From: Candidatus Poribacteria bacterium
Lineage (GTDB): Bacteria > Abyssobacteria > SURF-5
Reading direction: 5' to 3'
Assembly: GCA_016215705.1 (NCBI GenBank)
Contig: JACRIR010000125.1
Coordinates: forward strand, 1-27,890
DNA: 27,890 bases
The translations under genes and the position numbers were made by a program. The number at the start of each line of letters is the position of its first letter. Position 1 is the first letter of the stretch. Shown piece after piece: positions 16,030 through 24,611 of the stretch. Under the pieces are notes generated by a model. The model had not been told where the DNA came from. It made no database searches and saw only the letters and a program-made list of their open reading frames with translations.

Positions 16030-16055
16030 CCAATCCAGACAGAATGGATAGATGA
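16017..16055 (+). repeat. 13-bp direct repeat at the nuoD-nuoH junction
   Basis: AATGGATAGATGA occurs at 16017-16029, where it encodes the end of NuoD and its stop, and again at 16043-16055, directly before the nuoH ATG at 16057. The 26-base offset suggests a small local duplication that built the spacer. nuoH has no other clear Shine-Dalgarno site. Confidence 0.8.
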
Positions 16056-16056
16056 T

Positions 16057-17121
16057 ATGGCAGAGGCCTTAATCCTGGCAGTCAAAATTGCAATTGCAAC
16101 CATGTTTGTGCTGAATCTCGCCGGGCTCTTGACGTGGGCGGAGCGGAGGCAGAGCGCGTTTATTCAGGATCGGCTCGGGCCGAACCGCGCGAGCGTGTTC
16201 GGGATCAGGCTTATCGGTCTTCTGCATCCCGTGGCTGACGGGATCAAGATGATCATGAAGGAAGACTTTATTCCCGCCGGCGCCGACCGCGTGGTGCACA
16301 CGATCGCCCCGTTCATTGCGCTGTTTCCCGCATTCGTCGCCTATGCCGTGATTCCGTTCGGCGACAGGCTTCCGATATTTGGTTATGATGTTAACCTCGT
16401 GGTCTCGGACATAAACATCGGCTTGCTGTTTGTGGTGGCCGTGATGTCGATTGCCATTTTCGGCATTTTTTTGGGCGGATGGGCATCGAATAACAAATGG
16501 TCGCTTCTCGGCGCGTTGCGCTCGGCGGCCCAGATGATTTCGTACGAGGTGACTCTCGGTCTCACGATAATCGGCATTTTGATGGTGTACGAGTCGGTCA
16601 GGCTCGATGAGATTGTTCGCGCCCAGGGGGACCTGCTTTTCGGCTTCATACCAAAGTGGGGAATCGTCACACAGCCGATAGGTTTCCTGCTCTTCTTTGC
16701 GGCGGCGATGGCTGAGAGCAAGCGGACGCCGTTTGATTTGCCGGAGGGCGAATCAGAAATTGTGGCGGGTTATTTCCTCGAGTACAGCGGAATGAAGTTC
16801 GGGATGTTCTTCATGGGTGAATTCGCCGAGATTGTGGTCATTGCGGGGATCATAGCATCCCTGTTCCTCGGCGGCTGGCAGATACCATGGGTTACGACGG
16901 AGATGCTTCTTAAGGCTTTCCCGGGGTGGCTCGTAGCGTTGATTCAGATAGGCGTGTTCTCGGCGAAAGTCGTGGCTTTGTGCTGGCTGCAATTGACTAT
17001 ACGCTGGACGCTGCCACGGTTCCGTTATGACCAACTCATGCGGCTGGGATGGAAGATGCTGTTGCCGATTTCGCTCGCGAATATCTTTGTGACGGGACTG
17101 GTTATTTTGTTGCTGCAGTAA
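16057..17121 (+). CDS. nuoH: NADH-quinone oxidoreductase subunit H
   Basis: This is the membrane subunit that makes the heel of complex I and closes the quinone channel. The 354 residues have about eight membrane segments. Signature stretches are LLTWAERRQSAFIQDRLGPNRAS near 22-45, LADGIKMI-like VADGIKMIMKEDFIP, SYEVTLGL near 165 and AESKRTPFDLPEGESEIVAGYFLEYSG near 217-243, whose acidic residues line the channel. The gene is followed by nuoI after a short spacer. Confidence 0.97.
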   Translation: MAEALILAVKIAIATMFVLNLAGLLTWAERRQSAFIQDRLGPNRASVFGIRLIGLLHPVADGIKMIMKEDFIPAGADRVVHTIAPFIALFPAFVAYAVIPFGDRLPIFGYDVNLVVSDINIGLLFVVAVMSIAIFGIFLGGWASNNKWSLLGALRSAAQMISYEVTLGLTIIGILMVYESVRLDEIVRAQGDLLFGFIPKWGIVTQPIGFLLFFAAAMAESKRTPFDLPEGESEIVAGYFLEYSGMKFGMFFMGEFAEIVVIAGIIASLFLGGWQIPWVTTEMLLKAFPGWLVALIQIGVFSAKVVALCWLQLTIRWTLPRFRYDQLMRLGWKMLLPISLANIFVTGLVILLLQ

Positions 17122-17140
17122 CAGCCGGGAGATTTTGCTG

Positions 17141-17614
17141 ATGTCGATGAAGACAAGTTTGACATTCTGGGAACGACTTTATTTCCCTGAAATCTTCAGG
17201 GGAATTGCCATAACTTCACGTCATTTCTTCAAGAACCTATCAAACCCGTTGAAGAATCCGGTAACCATACGGTATCCGGAACAGAAGCGATTCATTCATC
17301 CGCGCTGGCGCGGACGCCACAGGCTCATGGAGCGCAATGACGGCTCGCCGCGTTGTGTCGCATGCATGTGTTGCGCTACGGTTTGTCCGGCGCGGTGCAT
17401 ATCCATCATGCCGGGCGAGCATTCTGATCCTGCAATCATGAAGTATCCCGTTTCGTTTGAGATCGATTTGACCCGCTGCATTTTCTGCGGTTACTGCGTC
17501 GAGGCTTGTCCGGTCGATGCCATTCGCATGGACTCGGGCATCGTCTCGGTTGTCGGTTATGATCGCGACCAGCTTCAGTTCAATAAGGATCGATTGCTCG
17601 CAAAGACTCCCTGA
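17141..17614 (+). CDS. nuoI: NADH-quinone oxidoreductase subunit I
   Basis: This is the ferredoxin-like subunit with two 4Fe-4S clusters (N6a and N6b) that lead electrons to N2. The 157 residues carry CVACMCCATVCP with C72, C75, C78 and C82, and CIFCGYCVEACP with C113, C116, C119 and C123. An N-terminal amphipathic part (FWERLYFPEIFRGIAITSRHFF) would lie on the membrane. The ATG at 17141 is preferred over an upstream TTG because CGGGAG (17126-17131) stands nine bases before it. It is the last gene of the operon; no nuoJ-N follow, and a strong hairpin comes next. Confidence 0.96.
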   Translation: MSMKTSLTFWERLYFPEIFRGIAITSRHFFKNLSNPLKNPVTIRYPEQKRFIHPRWRGRHRLMERNDGSPRCVACMCCATVCPARCISIMPGEHSDPAIMKYPVSFEIDLTRCIFCGYCVEACPVDAIRMDSGIVSVVGYDRDQLQFNKDRLLAKTP

Positions 17615-17650
17615 GAAGAACGCGATCTTTTTGAGAATTACCGTTATGAG

Positions 17651-17688
17651 AATCGGGGACGCGATATCGCATCGTGTTCCCGATTTTT
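17651..17688. terminator. Strong hairpin terminator after nuoI, GGGGAC palindrome family
   Basis: The 35 bases 17651-17685 fold into an uninterrupted 15-bp stem (two G-T pairs) with a five-base loop, followed by a T-run (17684-17688). It lies between the convergent nuoI and histidine kinase genes and can stop transcripts from the left. Its core GGGGACGCGAT...ATCGTGTTCCC is a relative of the palindromes at 14173 and 23498, so a dispersed repeat seems to have been taken up as a terminator. Confidence 0.8.
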
Positions 17689-17701
17689 CGTCTTGCTTTC
17701 C

Positions 17702-20320
17702 TTATGCGGGCAGCGTTATCTCGACCGTGGTTCCCTCGTTTCGCTTGCTCCTTATGCTCAGGCTGCCGTCGTGCGCATCAATAATCTTTTTGCAGATGGA
17801 GAGCCCGAGTCCCGTGCCCCGGGTCTTTGTTGTGAAGAAAGGCTCGTAGATAAACTCAAGATGCTCTTCGGGAATCCCACAGCCATTGTCCGATATGAAA
17901 AGTTTCAGGCATTTGGCGCCGTCGCTTTCGGCGAATGTCGAGCAAATCCGGATATTCCCTCCGGCAGGCATGGCCTCGAGGGCGTTCGAGATCAGATTCA
18001 CGACCACTTCGCCCATCTTAATCGGATCAACCGATATCTCGCTTTCTTCTCGCTCCAGTTCCGTATGAACCGCCACGTTTTCGAGTTTGTGAGACAACAT
18101 TCTGAGGGAGTGTTGGACGAGTTCTCTTATCGATAATGGCGCATATTGCAGGTTGACGGGTTTCGAGTAGTTGGACAACTGGTCGATTATCTCTCTCAAT
18201 ATCTTGACGCCGTAATTGATCTCGTCCAGAATCTCCCTTTTGGGCTGGTCTTCTCCTATCGCTCTCTCCATGGCGTCGACGCCCATTCGTATATTCTGGA
18301 GCGGGTTCTTGACTTCGTGCGCCACTGCGGCGACCATACGTCCTATGGTTGCAAGCCTCTGCGCCTGTTGTAGTTCGGCCACTTTGTTCTTGACCGTCTT
18401 TTCGAGGCTTTCCGAAAGCAACCGATAACGTTCTTCGGACTTGCGGATGGCGGTCAGATACTTGCTATTTCGGAAGGCGATCGCGGCATGGTCGGCGAAC
18501 GCAACGGCAAGTTTCGCATCCGCGTCTGTGAAGCCGCCCGGCTTGTTCCCGAGGCCGATGAGCCCCACGGTGTTTCCACCGATCAGAAGCGGCGCAAAGA
18601 GAGCGGTTTCAAGTGGGGCATGGCCGGGCGGGAGAAGGTTTTGCATTTCGGATTCGGGGAAATTGTTTTCATATACCGGCCTGCCCGACTCATATACTTC
18701 GGCGCGCATGCCGCGGATCGGCATTGGGAGGTTCGGGTCGACTGTGCATCCCCATCCGCCGGTATCGATAAAGATGGCTTCATTCTGTGTTCCATCCTGG
18801 CTCAGGAGAGAGACATAGCCGGAGGTGGCGCCAATCAATCTCTTGCACGATTCGAATATCGCTTTTGCCGCATCGGCGAAATCCTGATACTCCAGCACCG
18901 CGCGCGAACTTTCGAGAAGCGCCGCTGCCTCCGCTGCACGTCCGCGGGATTCTTCCAGCAAACAACGGGCGGCCTCCTCAGCTCGCTTGCGCTCGGTAGT
19001 TCTCCGGAAGTAGACTGAGATGCCGTCCCTGCGCGGAAAGACCCTGACATCGTACCAGTTCTCATATGGGGATATCTCAAAGTATGATTCAAAGGCAAGG
19101 GGTTTCTTCTCTTTGACGCCGAGCACGAACATCTCTTCGAAGATCGAGCCCTTGGCTTCGGGGAATACATCGAACAATTGCCTGCCGAGAATGTCCTTCG
19201 CCTTCCACCCGAGGAGCTTGGCTGTCGCACGGTTGAAATAGGTGACGACGAGATTCTCATCCAGTGAGAAGAAGCCGTCGCTGATGCTCGTGAGGGTGTC
19301 GGTCAATTGTTCGTTTGCGTGGCGCAGTTTTTCCTCGGTCTTTTTCCTTTCTGCGATTTCGGCGTGGAGGCGCTCATTTGCCGTGTTCAACTCGTCGGTC
19401 CGGGTCTTGACCAATTCCTCGAGACGCTCTTGGTATTTTGCCAGTTCTGCTTCTGCTCGTTTGCGGTCGGTAATATCCCTGGCAACAGAGATAACGGCGA
19501 CGACCTTTCCTTCCCTGAAGAGGGGGGCGCCGGTGACTTCTCCACTCTTTCTTGTTCCGTCTTTCGTAATAAACTCATACTCCGTCGGGCCACTCTTGTC
19601 GCCGGCCAAAACGCGCTTCGTGTTGGAAAGGGCCAGATGAATGTATTCGGTCGGCAGAAAATTCAGCTCATGGATTTTGCGGCCAATTATTTCCTCGGGT
19701 TTGTATCCCAGCAGGTTTTCGACGGATGGTGAAACGCTCGTAACCCGGAATTCCAGATCGGTGGTGTAGATGACGTCGCCCACGTGCATGAAATGGAGGC
19801 GATACTTCTCGTCGCTCTTGCTAAGCGCTTCCTCCGCCCGAACGCGGTCGGTAACATTTACGAGCCACAACGTCAAACCCCGGACAGCGCCAGTGACATC
19901 TTTAACGGGCATCAGCGTCCAGTCCCAGTAAGAGACGCCCCGCTCCGGATGCTCAGCGTATTCAAAGGGCTTAGCGTAGGTTGTGTAGGGTTCGCCGGTC
20001 TCGACCACTCTGCTGAAGATGGCCTTGTTCTCTTCGTTCGGGAAAAGCTCGAAGTGGTTCTTGCCGATATAGAAATCCGGCGCGCGTCCGTCGGATTCTG
20101 CATAGGCGCGGTTCACGCGGATGAAATTGAAATTGCGGTCCATGTAGGCCAGCAGGACTTGAGGGGTGGAGAAGACCCTTTCCAGAAGCTCGTTCGTGTC
20201 GCGCAACGTCTTTTGCGCCTTATCACGCCTGGCCTTGGCCTTCTCCATTTGAGCGACCCGCGCGCGCAGTTTTTCCAACTCCTCGAGGAGTTGAGCCTTA
20301 GTCTTCCCGGACTCTTTCAT
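17702..20320 (-). CDS. Soluble PAS/GAF sensor histidine kinase
   Basis: This is a cytoplasmic two-component sensor kinase of 872 residues with no membrane segment. Order of parts: an N-terminal coiled coil (1-45), PAS (about 45-160), PAS with a PAC tail (170-288), a coiled coil (288-340), a third PAS (345-445), GAF (475-615), then a HisKA dimerisation domain with H668 in VAHEVKNPL, and a HATPase domain with N775/N779 (NLISNALEAM), DNGCGIP (811-817), PFFTTK (827-832) and GTGLGL (835-840). All kinase boxes are intact. The ligands of the PAS and GAF parts are unknown. It begins two bases after the enoyl-CoA hydratase stop, with AGGA about eight bases before its ATG, so it is translated from the same message. 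No response regulator is adjacent; the HD-GYP regulator in this window is a possible but unproven partner. Confidence 0.94.
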   Translation of the reverse strand: MKESGKTKAQLLEELEKLRARVAQMEKAKARRDKAQKTLRDTNELLERVFSTPQVLLAYMDRNFNFIRVNRAYAESDGRAPDFYIGKNHFELFPNEENKAIFSRVVETGEPYTTYAKPFEYAEHPERGVSYWDWTLMPVKDVTGAVRGLTLWLVNVTDRVRAEEALSKSDEKYRLHFMHVGDVIYTTDLEFRVTSVSPSVENLLGYKPEEIIGRKIHELNFLPTEYIHLALSNTKRVLAGDKSGPTEYEFITKDGTRKSGEVTGAPLFREGKVVAVISVARDITDRKRAEAELAKYQERLEELVKTRTDELNTANERLHAEIAERKKTEEKLRHANEQLTDTLTSISDGFFSLDENLVVTYFNRATAKLLGWKAKDILGRQLFDVFPEAKGSIFEEMFVLGVKEKKPLAFESYFEISPYENWYDVRVFPRRDGISVYFRRTTERKRAEEAARCLLEESRGRAAEAAALLESSRAVLEYQDFADAAKAIFESCKRLIGATSGYVSLLSQDGTQNEAIFIDTGGWGCTVDPNLPMPIRGMRAEVYESGRPVYENNFPESEMQNLLPPGHAPLETALFAPLLIGGNTVGLIGLGNKPGGFTDADAKLAVAFADHAAIAFRNSKYLTAIRKSEERYRLLSESLEKTVKNKVAELQQAQRLATIGRMVAAVAHEVKNPLQNIRMGVDAMERAIGEDQPKREILDEINYGVKILREIIDQLSNYSKPVNLQYAPLSIRELVQHSLRMLSHKLENVAVHTELEREESEISVDPIKMGEVVVNLISNALEAMPAGGNIRICSTFAESDGAKCLKLFISDNGCGIPEEHLEFIYEPFFTTKTRGTGLGLSICKKIIDAHDGSLSIRSKRNEGTTVEITLPA

Positions 20321-20322
20321 GC

Positions 20323-21105
20323 TTATTGTCCTTTGAAATCTGCGGGGCGTTTTTGCATGAAGGCCATGACGCCTTCCATCGCGTCTCCGGTTGCCGAGAC
20401 GGCGGCCATGTTGTCGGCTTCGATCTCGAGGCCTTTTTCAATAGTGGTTTCGAGGCCGCGGTTCACGCAGTCGATGATCATCTTGATCGCAATTGGCGCT
20501 TGCCTTGCCAGCCGTTCGGCAAGCGCCCGCGCCTCGTCCGTCAGAGAAGGCGCTGAACAAACCTTATTGACAAGACCGATCTCGAGCGCGCGTTGAGCCG
20601 GAATCCTATCGCCCAGGAACAGCAGTTCATATGCGCGCGTTCGTCCAACGAGGCGCGGCAGGCGTTGTGTGCCGCCGTAGCCGGGGATGATTCCGAGGTT
20701 TATCTCCGGCTGGCCGACGGCGGCCGTATCGGCCATGAGACGCAGATGGCACGCCATTGCGAGCTCGCAGCCGCCGCCGAGCGCGTAGCCGTTTATGGCG
20801 GCGATAACGGGCTTCGGGAACCGCTCGATGCGTGTGAACAGTTTGTGGCGAGTCATCACGAGAGCTTTGACGCTGCCTTCACCGAATGCCTGGCCGAATT
20901 CAGTTATGTCGGCCCCGGCGCAGAAGGCTTTTTCGCCCGCGCCGGTGAGAATGATTGCACGTGTCTCGGTATCTTGTTCGAGTCCGTCGAGCACGGAGTT
21001 TAGTTCCTCTATCATCTGATTGCTGATGGGGTTCATTGGAGGCCGATTCAATGTGATTGTGACAACACGGTCGGCGTGGTGGACAACTACCGTTTCGTAT
21101 GGCAT
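20323..21105 (-). CDS. Enoyl-CoA hydratase/isomerase family protein
   Basis: This is a crotonase-fold enzyme. Most likely it adds water to 2-enoyl-CoA in fatty-acid or related acyl-CoA breakdown. The 260 residues are standard. The oxyanion-hole region is KAFCAGADI (59-67) and NGYALGGGCELAMACH (105-120). The two catalytic glutamates of hydratases are present at E114 and E134 (GQPEINLGIIPGYGGTQRLPR). This favours a true hydratase over the other crotonase reactions. CGGAG lies six bases before the ATG at 21105. The gene sits 15 bases after the large secreted protein and two bases before the kinase. No other beta-oxidation genes are in the window. Confidence 0.93.
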   Translation of the reverse strand: MPYETVVVHHADRVVTITLNRPPMNPISNQMIEELNSVLDGLEQDTETRAIILTGAGEKAFCAGADITEFGQAFGEGSVKALVMTRHKLFTRIERFPKPVIAAINGYALGGGCELAMACHLRLMADTAAVGQPEINLGIIPGYGGTQRLPRLVGRTRAYELLFLGDRIPAQRALEIGLVNKVCSAPSLTDEARALAERLARQAPIAIKMIIDCVNRGLETTIEKGLEIEADNMAAVSATGDAMEGVMAFMQKRPADFKGQ

Positions 21106-21120
21106 GGCGGACTCCGTCTA

Positions 21121-23124
21121 TTACTTGATCCTCTTCATGAAATATTGGTGGTACAGGTAGATGGGTTTCTTCTTGTCTTGTCTGTACTGGTTGACGTAGC
21201 TTTTCCTTTCCTGCTTGAAAGGTTTCAGCTCTCCTTCCTTTAAGGGGAGATCATGGTTGCAGGCGTAATCGAAGAAGCATTCGGAGTAGAATTCGTTTGA
21301 GCTGTAGCCCTTGTGCGATTCCTCTTTTGAGCCGCTTTCAAGCTTCAGTTTGTTCTGAACGGACACGATTGTTGTGATCTTAGGCCACGCAAGGCGGACA
21401 GTGTTCCCGTCGACTTCACCGTTTATGCTTGTTCCAGCCAGCCCGTTGACTCTGTCACAGTTTCTGCAAACAGTGCTCTTGACAAAAAAGACTGAGGGAT
21501 CAAATACCTGGATGGGAGTCACGGTTGCCGACGTTATCTTTCCCTCCTTGTACTTCCATTTCCCTTTCACTTTCTTGATCGTGAATTCCGCCGTTAGCTT
21601 GGTGTAGTTGAAGCGCACGCCGAAGTCGATTTCCCGATACTTCCACTTGTCCTTGACTTTCATGTACATCAACTGGCCGCCGACGTCGTCGGTTTCCTGG
21701 CCGGTAAGCGAGACGCGCCACGTCTGTTCCTCGACCGTGCTTAGTGTCGCCTGCCTTGTCGTGTTCCCCGTCCCATTCGTGACGTTGGTGAAAGTCACAG
21801 TGTCTTTGTAATCACCGGCCTTGAGTGTTTTTGCCGCTTGCTCGTTAATAGAGACTATGACATTGGAGGTCTGCCTGGGCTCCAGTGTTCCCTCGGTGGC
21901 GGACAGTCCCAGCCAGTTCTGGGTCTTCGAGACACTATATTTGATGGCGGACTCACCCGTGTTCTTGAGGACATATGTTTTGGAGGAAGGATTGAATTTG
22001 TTTTTGTCGTCGGGGCCCGTAGAGGCCAAGCTGTCGCCGGGAGTGACCTCGAGTTTGCCCGGCCCCGCCAGAAAGCCAAGGGTCCCTGTAACCATGATTT
22101 TGACCGGCTTTGTCTGGCCTCCCATATCGATTTCGGTCGGGAACGAATGTCTCACGTTTCCGGGTCCTAGCGAAACGCTCTTCTGTCCCTTGGGGAGTGT
22201 GCCCTCGATATCGATTGAGAAGAGTTCTCCCGAGTCATATCCGCTCCCGCTGCTTTCGGAATCGCTTTTGTAGGCGCTTTTTACCGTGCATTTTCCCATT
22301 GTGCTGACGCTGAAGCTGTATTTAGTTGACCCATCGGGTTGTTCTTCCATGTACAGGATGCATTTGACGTCCAGCATTTTTGCGCTCTTGGGCGGAAGTT
22401 TCACACCAGGCATATTGACCGCAGGCGTGGTGCGCGTTTGATACGTCGCGCCCTGATATACCTCGCTCCCGTCACAACGGGTGGTCGCTTCTTCAATGCT
22501 GGATCGTTGCGCACTGCCTTGTTTTTGCGGATGCGCAATGTAGTCTCCAAGGACTTTCTCCGAGCTGCTCCATTTGCTCTCGTCCACGCTCTTCTTCTCA
22601 ATGTAATAGGTGAAACTGCCGATCGGCGCAAGCACGGTCGGTGAGCCGGGCGTATCGGGAAAAGCCGGCGCTTCCTCAAACGAAATCGAAACGATAGCCT
22701 TCCCATCAACGCTAGATTTGCCGCTGTCCGTCGACTCGTATGAACTTACGGAGGTGATATTCTTTTGCGAAGAACTGCCGCCGGCCGAGCCGGTGACCGA
22801 TATGGTGAGATCGAGTTTGGCCTTTATGTTCTTGCCCTTAACAGAGGGGGCCTGCGGCTGTTTCATGGGAACGGGCGGAGGCGTGTTTTGCAGAGGCTTC
22901 GGCGATTGAGGCGAGACCTTTGCCGGAGGGACCGGCGCAGCAGGAGGCAACGGTTGCTGCTTTTGAGGGGGCTGAGACGGCTGTTTCTGTTGAGGCTGCT
23001 CTTTGTTTATTGATTTCAGGATGTCGCCGTAAGGACTATCCCCCCACGCGGGGACAGGCAGGGCAACCATTGCCAAAGCAACCCAAATACACAGCAGAAA
23101 CAGAGAGAGTTTTTTCCCGTTCAT
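21121..23124 (-). CDS. Large secreted protein with Pro/Gln-rich linker and BACON-like domain
   Basis: I do not recognise the full-length family. The ATG at 23124 is chosen over one 20 codons earlier because GGAG stands nine bases before it and a clear signal peptide begins at once (MNGKKLSLFLLCIWVALAMVALPVPAWG). The mature protein has about 640 residues. A Pro/Gln-rich linker (about 41-95) comes first, then a Ser/Gly-rich beta region (about 100-350). Next is a BACON-like Ig-fold domain (about 356-462) with NWLGLSATEGTL and the TFTNVTNGTGNTTRQATL pattern. The C-terminal part has CRNC and two more cysteines and ends in a very basic KDKK/KRIK tail. BACON domains usually bind carbohydrate or mucin, so surface display or matrix binding is possible. 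It lies downstream of a small lipoprotein and a CsgG-like gene. Confidence 0.8.
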   Translation of the reverse strand: MNGKKLSLFLLCIWVALAMVALPVPAWGDSPYGDILKSINKEQPQQKQPSQPPQKQQPLPPAAPVPPAKVSPQSPKPLQNTPPPVPMKQPQAPSVKGKNIKAKLDLTISVTGSAGGSSSQKNITSVSSYESTDSGKSSVDGKAIVSISFEEAPAFPDTPGSPTVLAPIGSFTYYIEKKSVDESKWSSSEKVLGDYIAHPQKQGSAQRSSIEEATTRCDGSEVYQGATYQTRTTPAVNMPGVKLPPKSAKMLDVKCILYMEEQPDGSTKYSFSVSTMGKCTVKSAYKSDSESSGSGYDSGELFSIDIEGTLPKGQKSVSLGPGNVRHSFPTEIDMGGQTKPVKIMVTGTLGFLAGPGKLEVTPGDSLASTGPDDKNKFNPSSKTYVLKNTGESAIKYSVSKTQNWLGLSATEGTLEPRQTSNVIVSINEQAAKTLKAGDYKDTVTFTNVTNGTGNTTRQATLSTVEEQTWRVSLTGQETDDVGGQLMYMKVKDKWKYREIDFGVRFNYTKLTAEFTIKKVKGKWKYKEGKITSATVTPIQVFDPSVFFVKSTVCRNCDRVNGLAGTSINGEVDGNTVRLAWPKITTIVSVQNKLKLESGSKEESHKGYSSNEFYSECFFDYACNHDLPLKEGELKPFKQERKSYVNQYRQDKKKPIYLYHQYFMKRIK

Positions 23125-23201
23125 GGGGAGAATCTCCGTGGGGGAATGTGTCCGGCAATCCCTGGTAGAACGCTTTCTACCCATCGCGTCAGCAGCCGAA
23201 T

Positions 23202-23399
23202 TTACCTGTTATAAGGATTTGATTCCGGCTTGCCGGCGATGCCTTCAGCGACGCCCTCGGCAGCGGAATGCGGCACGCGCATGACTGATCCCACGGTCTC
23301 ACCGCCCGATTTGGCGTCCTTGTTCACTTGCTCCATTGAAGTGGAGCAGCCTTGCGCGAACAAAAAGCAGAGAATCAAGAGCAAAACGGCAATTTTCAT
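23202..23399 (-). CDS. Small lipoprotein
   Basis: This 65-residue exported protein starts with MKIAVLLLILCFLFAQGC, a short signal ending in a cysteine that would be lipid-modified, although AQGC is not an ideal lipobox. The mature part of about 48 residues is small and polar (STSMEQVNKDAKSGGETVGS...), slightly like entericidin-type lipoproteins. The ATG at 23399 is chosen because GGGAGG stands seven bases before it; an upstream ATG adds only MGGLH. The gene lies between the CsgG-like gene and the large secreted protein, all on the minus strand. The function is unknown. Confidence 0.78.
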   Translation of the reverse strand: MKIAVLLLILCFLFAQGCSTSMEQVNKDAKSGGETVGSVMRVPHSAAEGVAEGIAGKPESNPYNR

Positions 23400-23497
23400 A
23401 TGCAAGCCTCCCATACGCCCTATATGAGTCTTGTTCGAATCATAAGTTTTCGTTGCGATTCTCTTGCGACATGTGCATTTGCGCAGAAATCATGCGC

Positions 23498-23538
23498 GAA
23501 AATGGGGTACGCGATGTCGCATCGTGTCCCCAATTTTC
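23498..23538. repeat. Palindrome of the GGGGAC...GTCCCC family
   Basis: GGGG (23504-23507) and CCCC (23528-23531), flanked by AAAAT and ATTTT, enclose ACGCGATG and CATCGTGT, which pair around a TCG loop. One A and one T are bulged. It sits in the 244-base spacer between the CsgG-like gene and the lipoprotein gene. The core ACGCGAT/ATCGTGT is shared with 17651-17685. Confidence 0.75.
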
Positions 23539-23643
23539 TACGTCAGGCTTTCGAGAAACCCATCAGCGCCGAAACAAGATTCGACAGGGTATTTCCCTGA
23601 AAGGCTTCCGGAACGCGACGGCGGCATCCTGCTGCATCACTTG

Positions 23644-24579
23644 TTATTTCTGTTTTTCCTCATAGCGGATAGTATCGCCCGCTTTTATTCCTTTTCCGCC
23701 GGCGGTCAGCTTGGCCTTGGAGTATTTCTCCTTGACCTCGACCACTTTCAGCGAGCCAATCTTCTTCTCCTCGAAGCCGAGGAGTTCTCCGGTGTCGGGG
23801 TCAACCAGTTCCTCGCCCACCGAATAGATGGCGAATGTGTCGCCGGCGCAGGCGCCCACTTGTTCACCCGCGCTGATAACGACATCATCGCCGGTGCATT
23901 TGACGATCCTGCCCTGGAACGGACGGTTCTTCAACTCGGCGGAGATAAACTCTACGGCATTGTCGATCGCGACCTGGGTTGCCTTGCCGAGCGGCGTCTT
24001 CTTGAAGCTATCGGTCTTCAGATCGACTCCACCGACGTTCACTCCGAGATTCATACCGCCCGATTGAGCTTTGCCCTCGACGCGCTTCGAGGCGAGGACC
24101 TGGCCCGTTGTCGTGTCGATGAGTCGAATGATGACTCCCACGTGGGCGTCCTCCCGGTTGGAGCCGATATTGAAGCCGCCGAATCCGATGCCGCCACCGC
24201 TCCCGCTGCTCTTAGACTCGAATTCGGTGACGGTTCCTTTGACCAAGACCTGCGCGCTTGTCAACTTGCCGGTCCGGGCCGACTTCGACTGTTGGAACCT
24301 GCCGCTCTGCGCGAGGTCCTGTTCGGAGATAACATCCGTGAGCGTTTCCCTTTCGAGAACCGTGAACTGGCCGCTCTGGATGAGCGCGTCAGTGAGTTGG
24401 TCGGCCATGCCGGTGTCCAGGTCCCATTGACCGCCGCCGCTGTAAGATGTCTTGTTCTCGAATCTGGAGACCGCGACGACTTTCTTCAAGCCTTCAGCGC
24501 TGACAGGAGTCAGCAGGCCGCCAACGATGATGAGGCTGATGACGATAAGAACAATTGCGTGAAAATGCCGGTGCTTCAT
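23644..24579 (-). CDS. CsgG-family periplasmic/outer-membrane protein
   Basis: This exported protein of 311 residues is related to CsgG, which forms the outer-membrane channel for curli subunits. The ATG at 24579 is chosen because GGAGG stands eight bases before it and a signal peptide follows (MKHRHFHAIVLIVISLIIVGGLLTPVSA). CsgG-like parts are KKVVAVSRFENKTSYSGGG, MADQLTDALIQSGQFTVLERETLTDVISEQDL and AQVLVKGTVTEFE...VIIRLIDTTTGQVLASKRVEG. The signal ends in an ordinary AEG site, without the acylated cysteine of Escherichia coli CsgG. A C-terminal extension of about 90 residues (RIVKCTGDDVVISAGEQVG...) looks like a small beta-domain. No csgA, B, E or F genes are nearby. It starts 32 bases after the FG-GAP gene. 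Confidence 0.88.
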   Translation of the reverse strand: MKHRHFHAIVLIVISLIIVGGLLTPVSAEGLKKVVAVSRFENKTSYSGGGQWDLDTGMADQLTDALIQSGQFTVLERETLTDVISEQDLAQSGRFQQSKSARTGKLTSAQVLVKGTVTEFESKSSGSGGGIGFGGFNIGSNREDAHVGVIIRLIDTTTGQVLASKRVEGKAQSGGMNLGVNVGGVDLKTDSFKKTPLGKATQVAIDNAVEFISAELKNRPFQGRIVKCTGDDVVISAGEQVGACAGDTFAIYSVGEELVDPDTGELLGFEEKKIGSLKVVEVKEKYSKAKLTAGGKGIKAGDTIRYEEKQK

Positions 24580-24611
24580 GTTTTCTTCCTCCGCTTCCAA
24601 TGTGCCAAATC

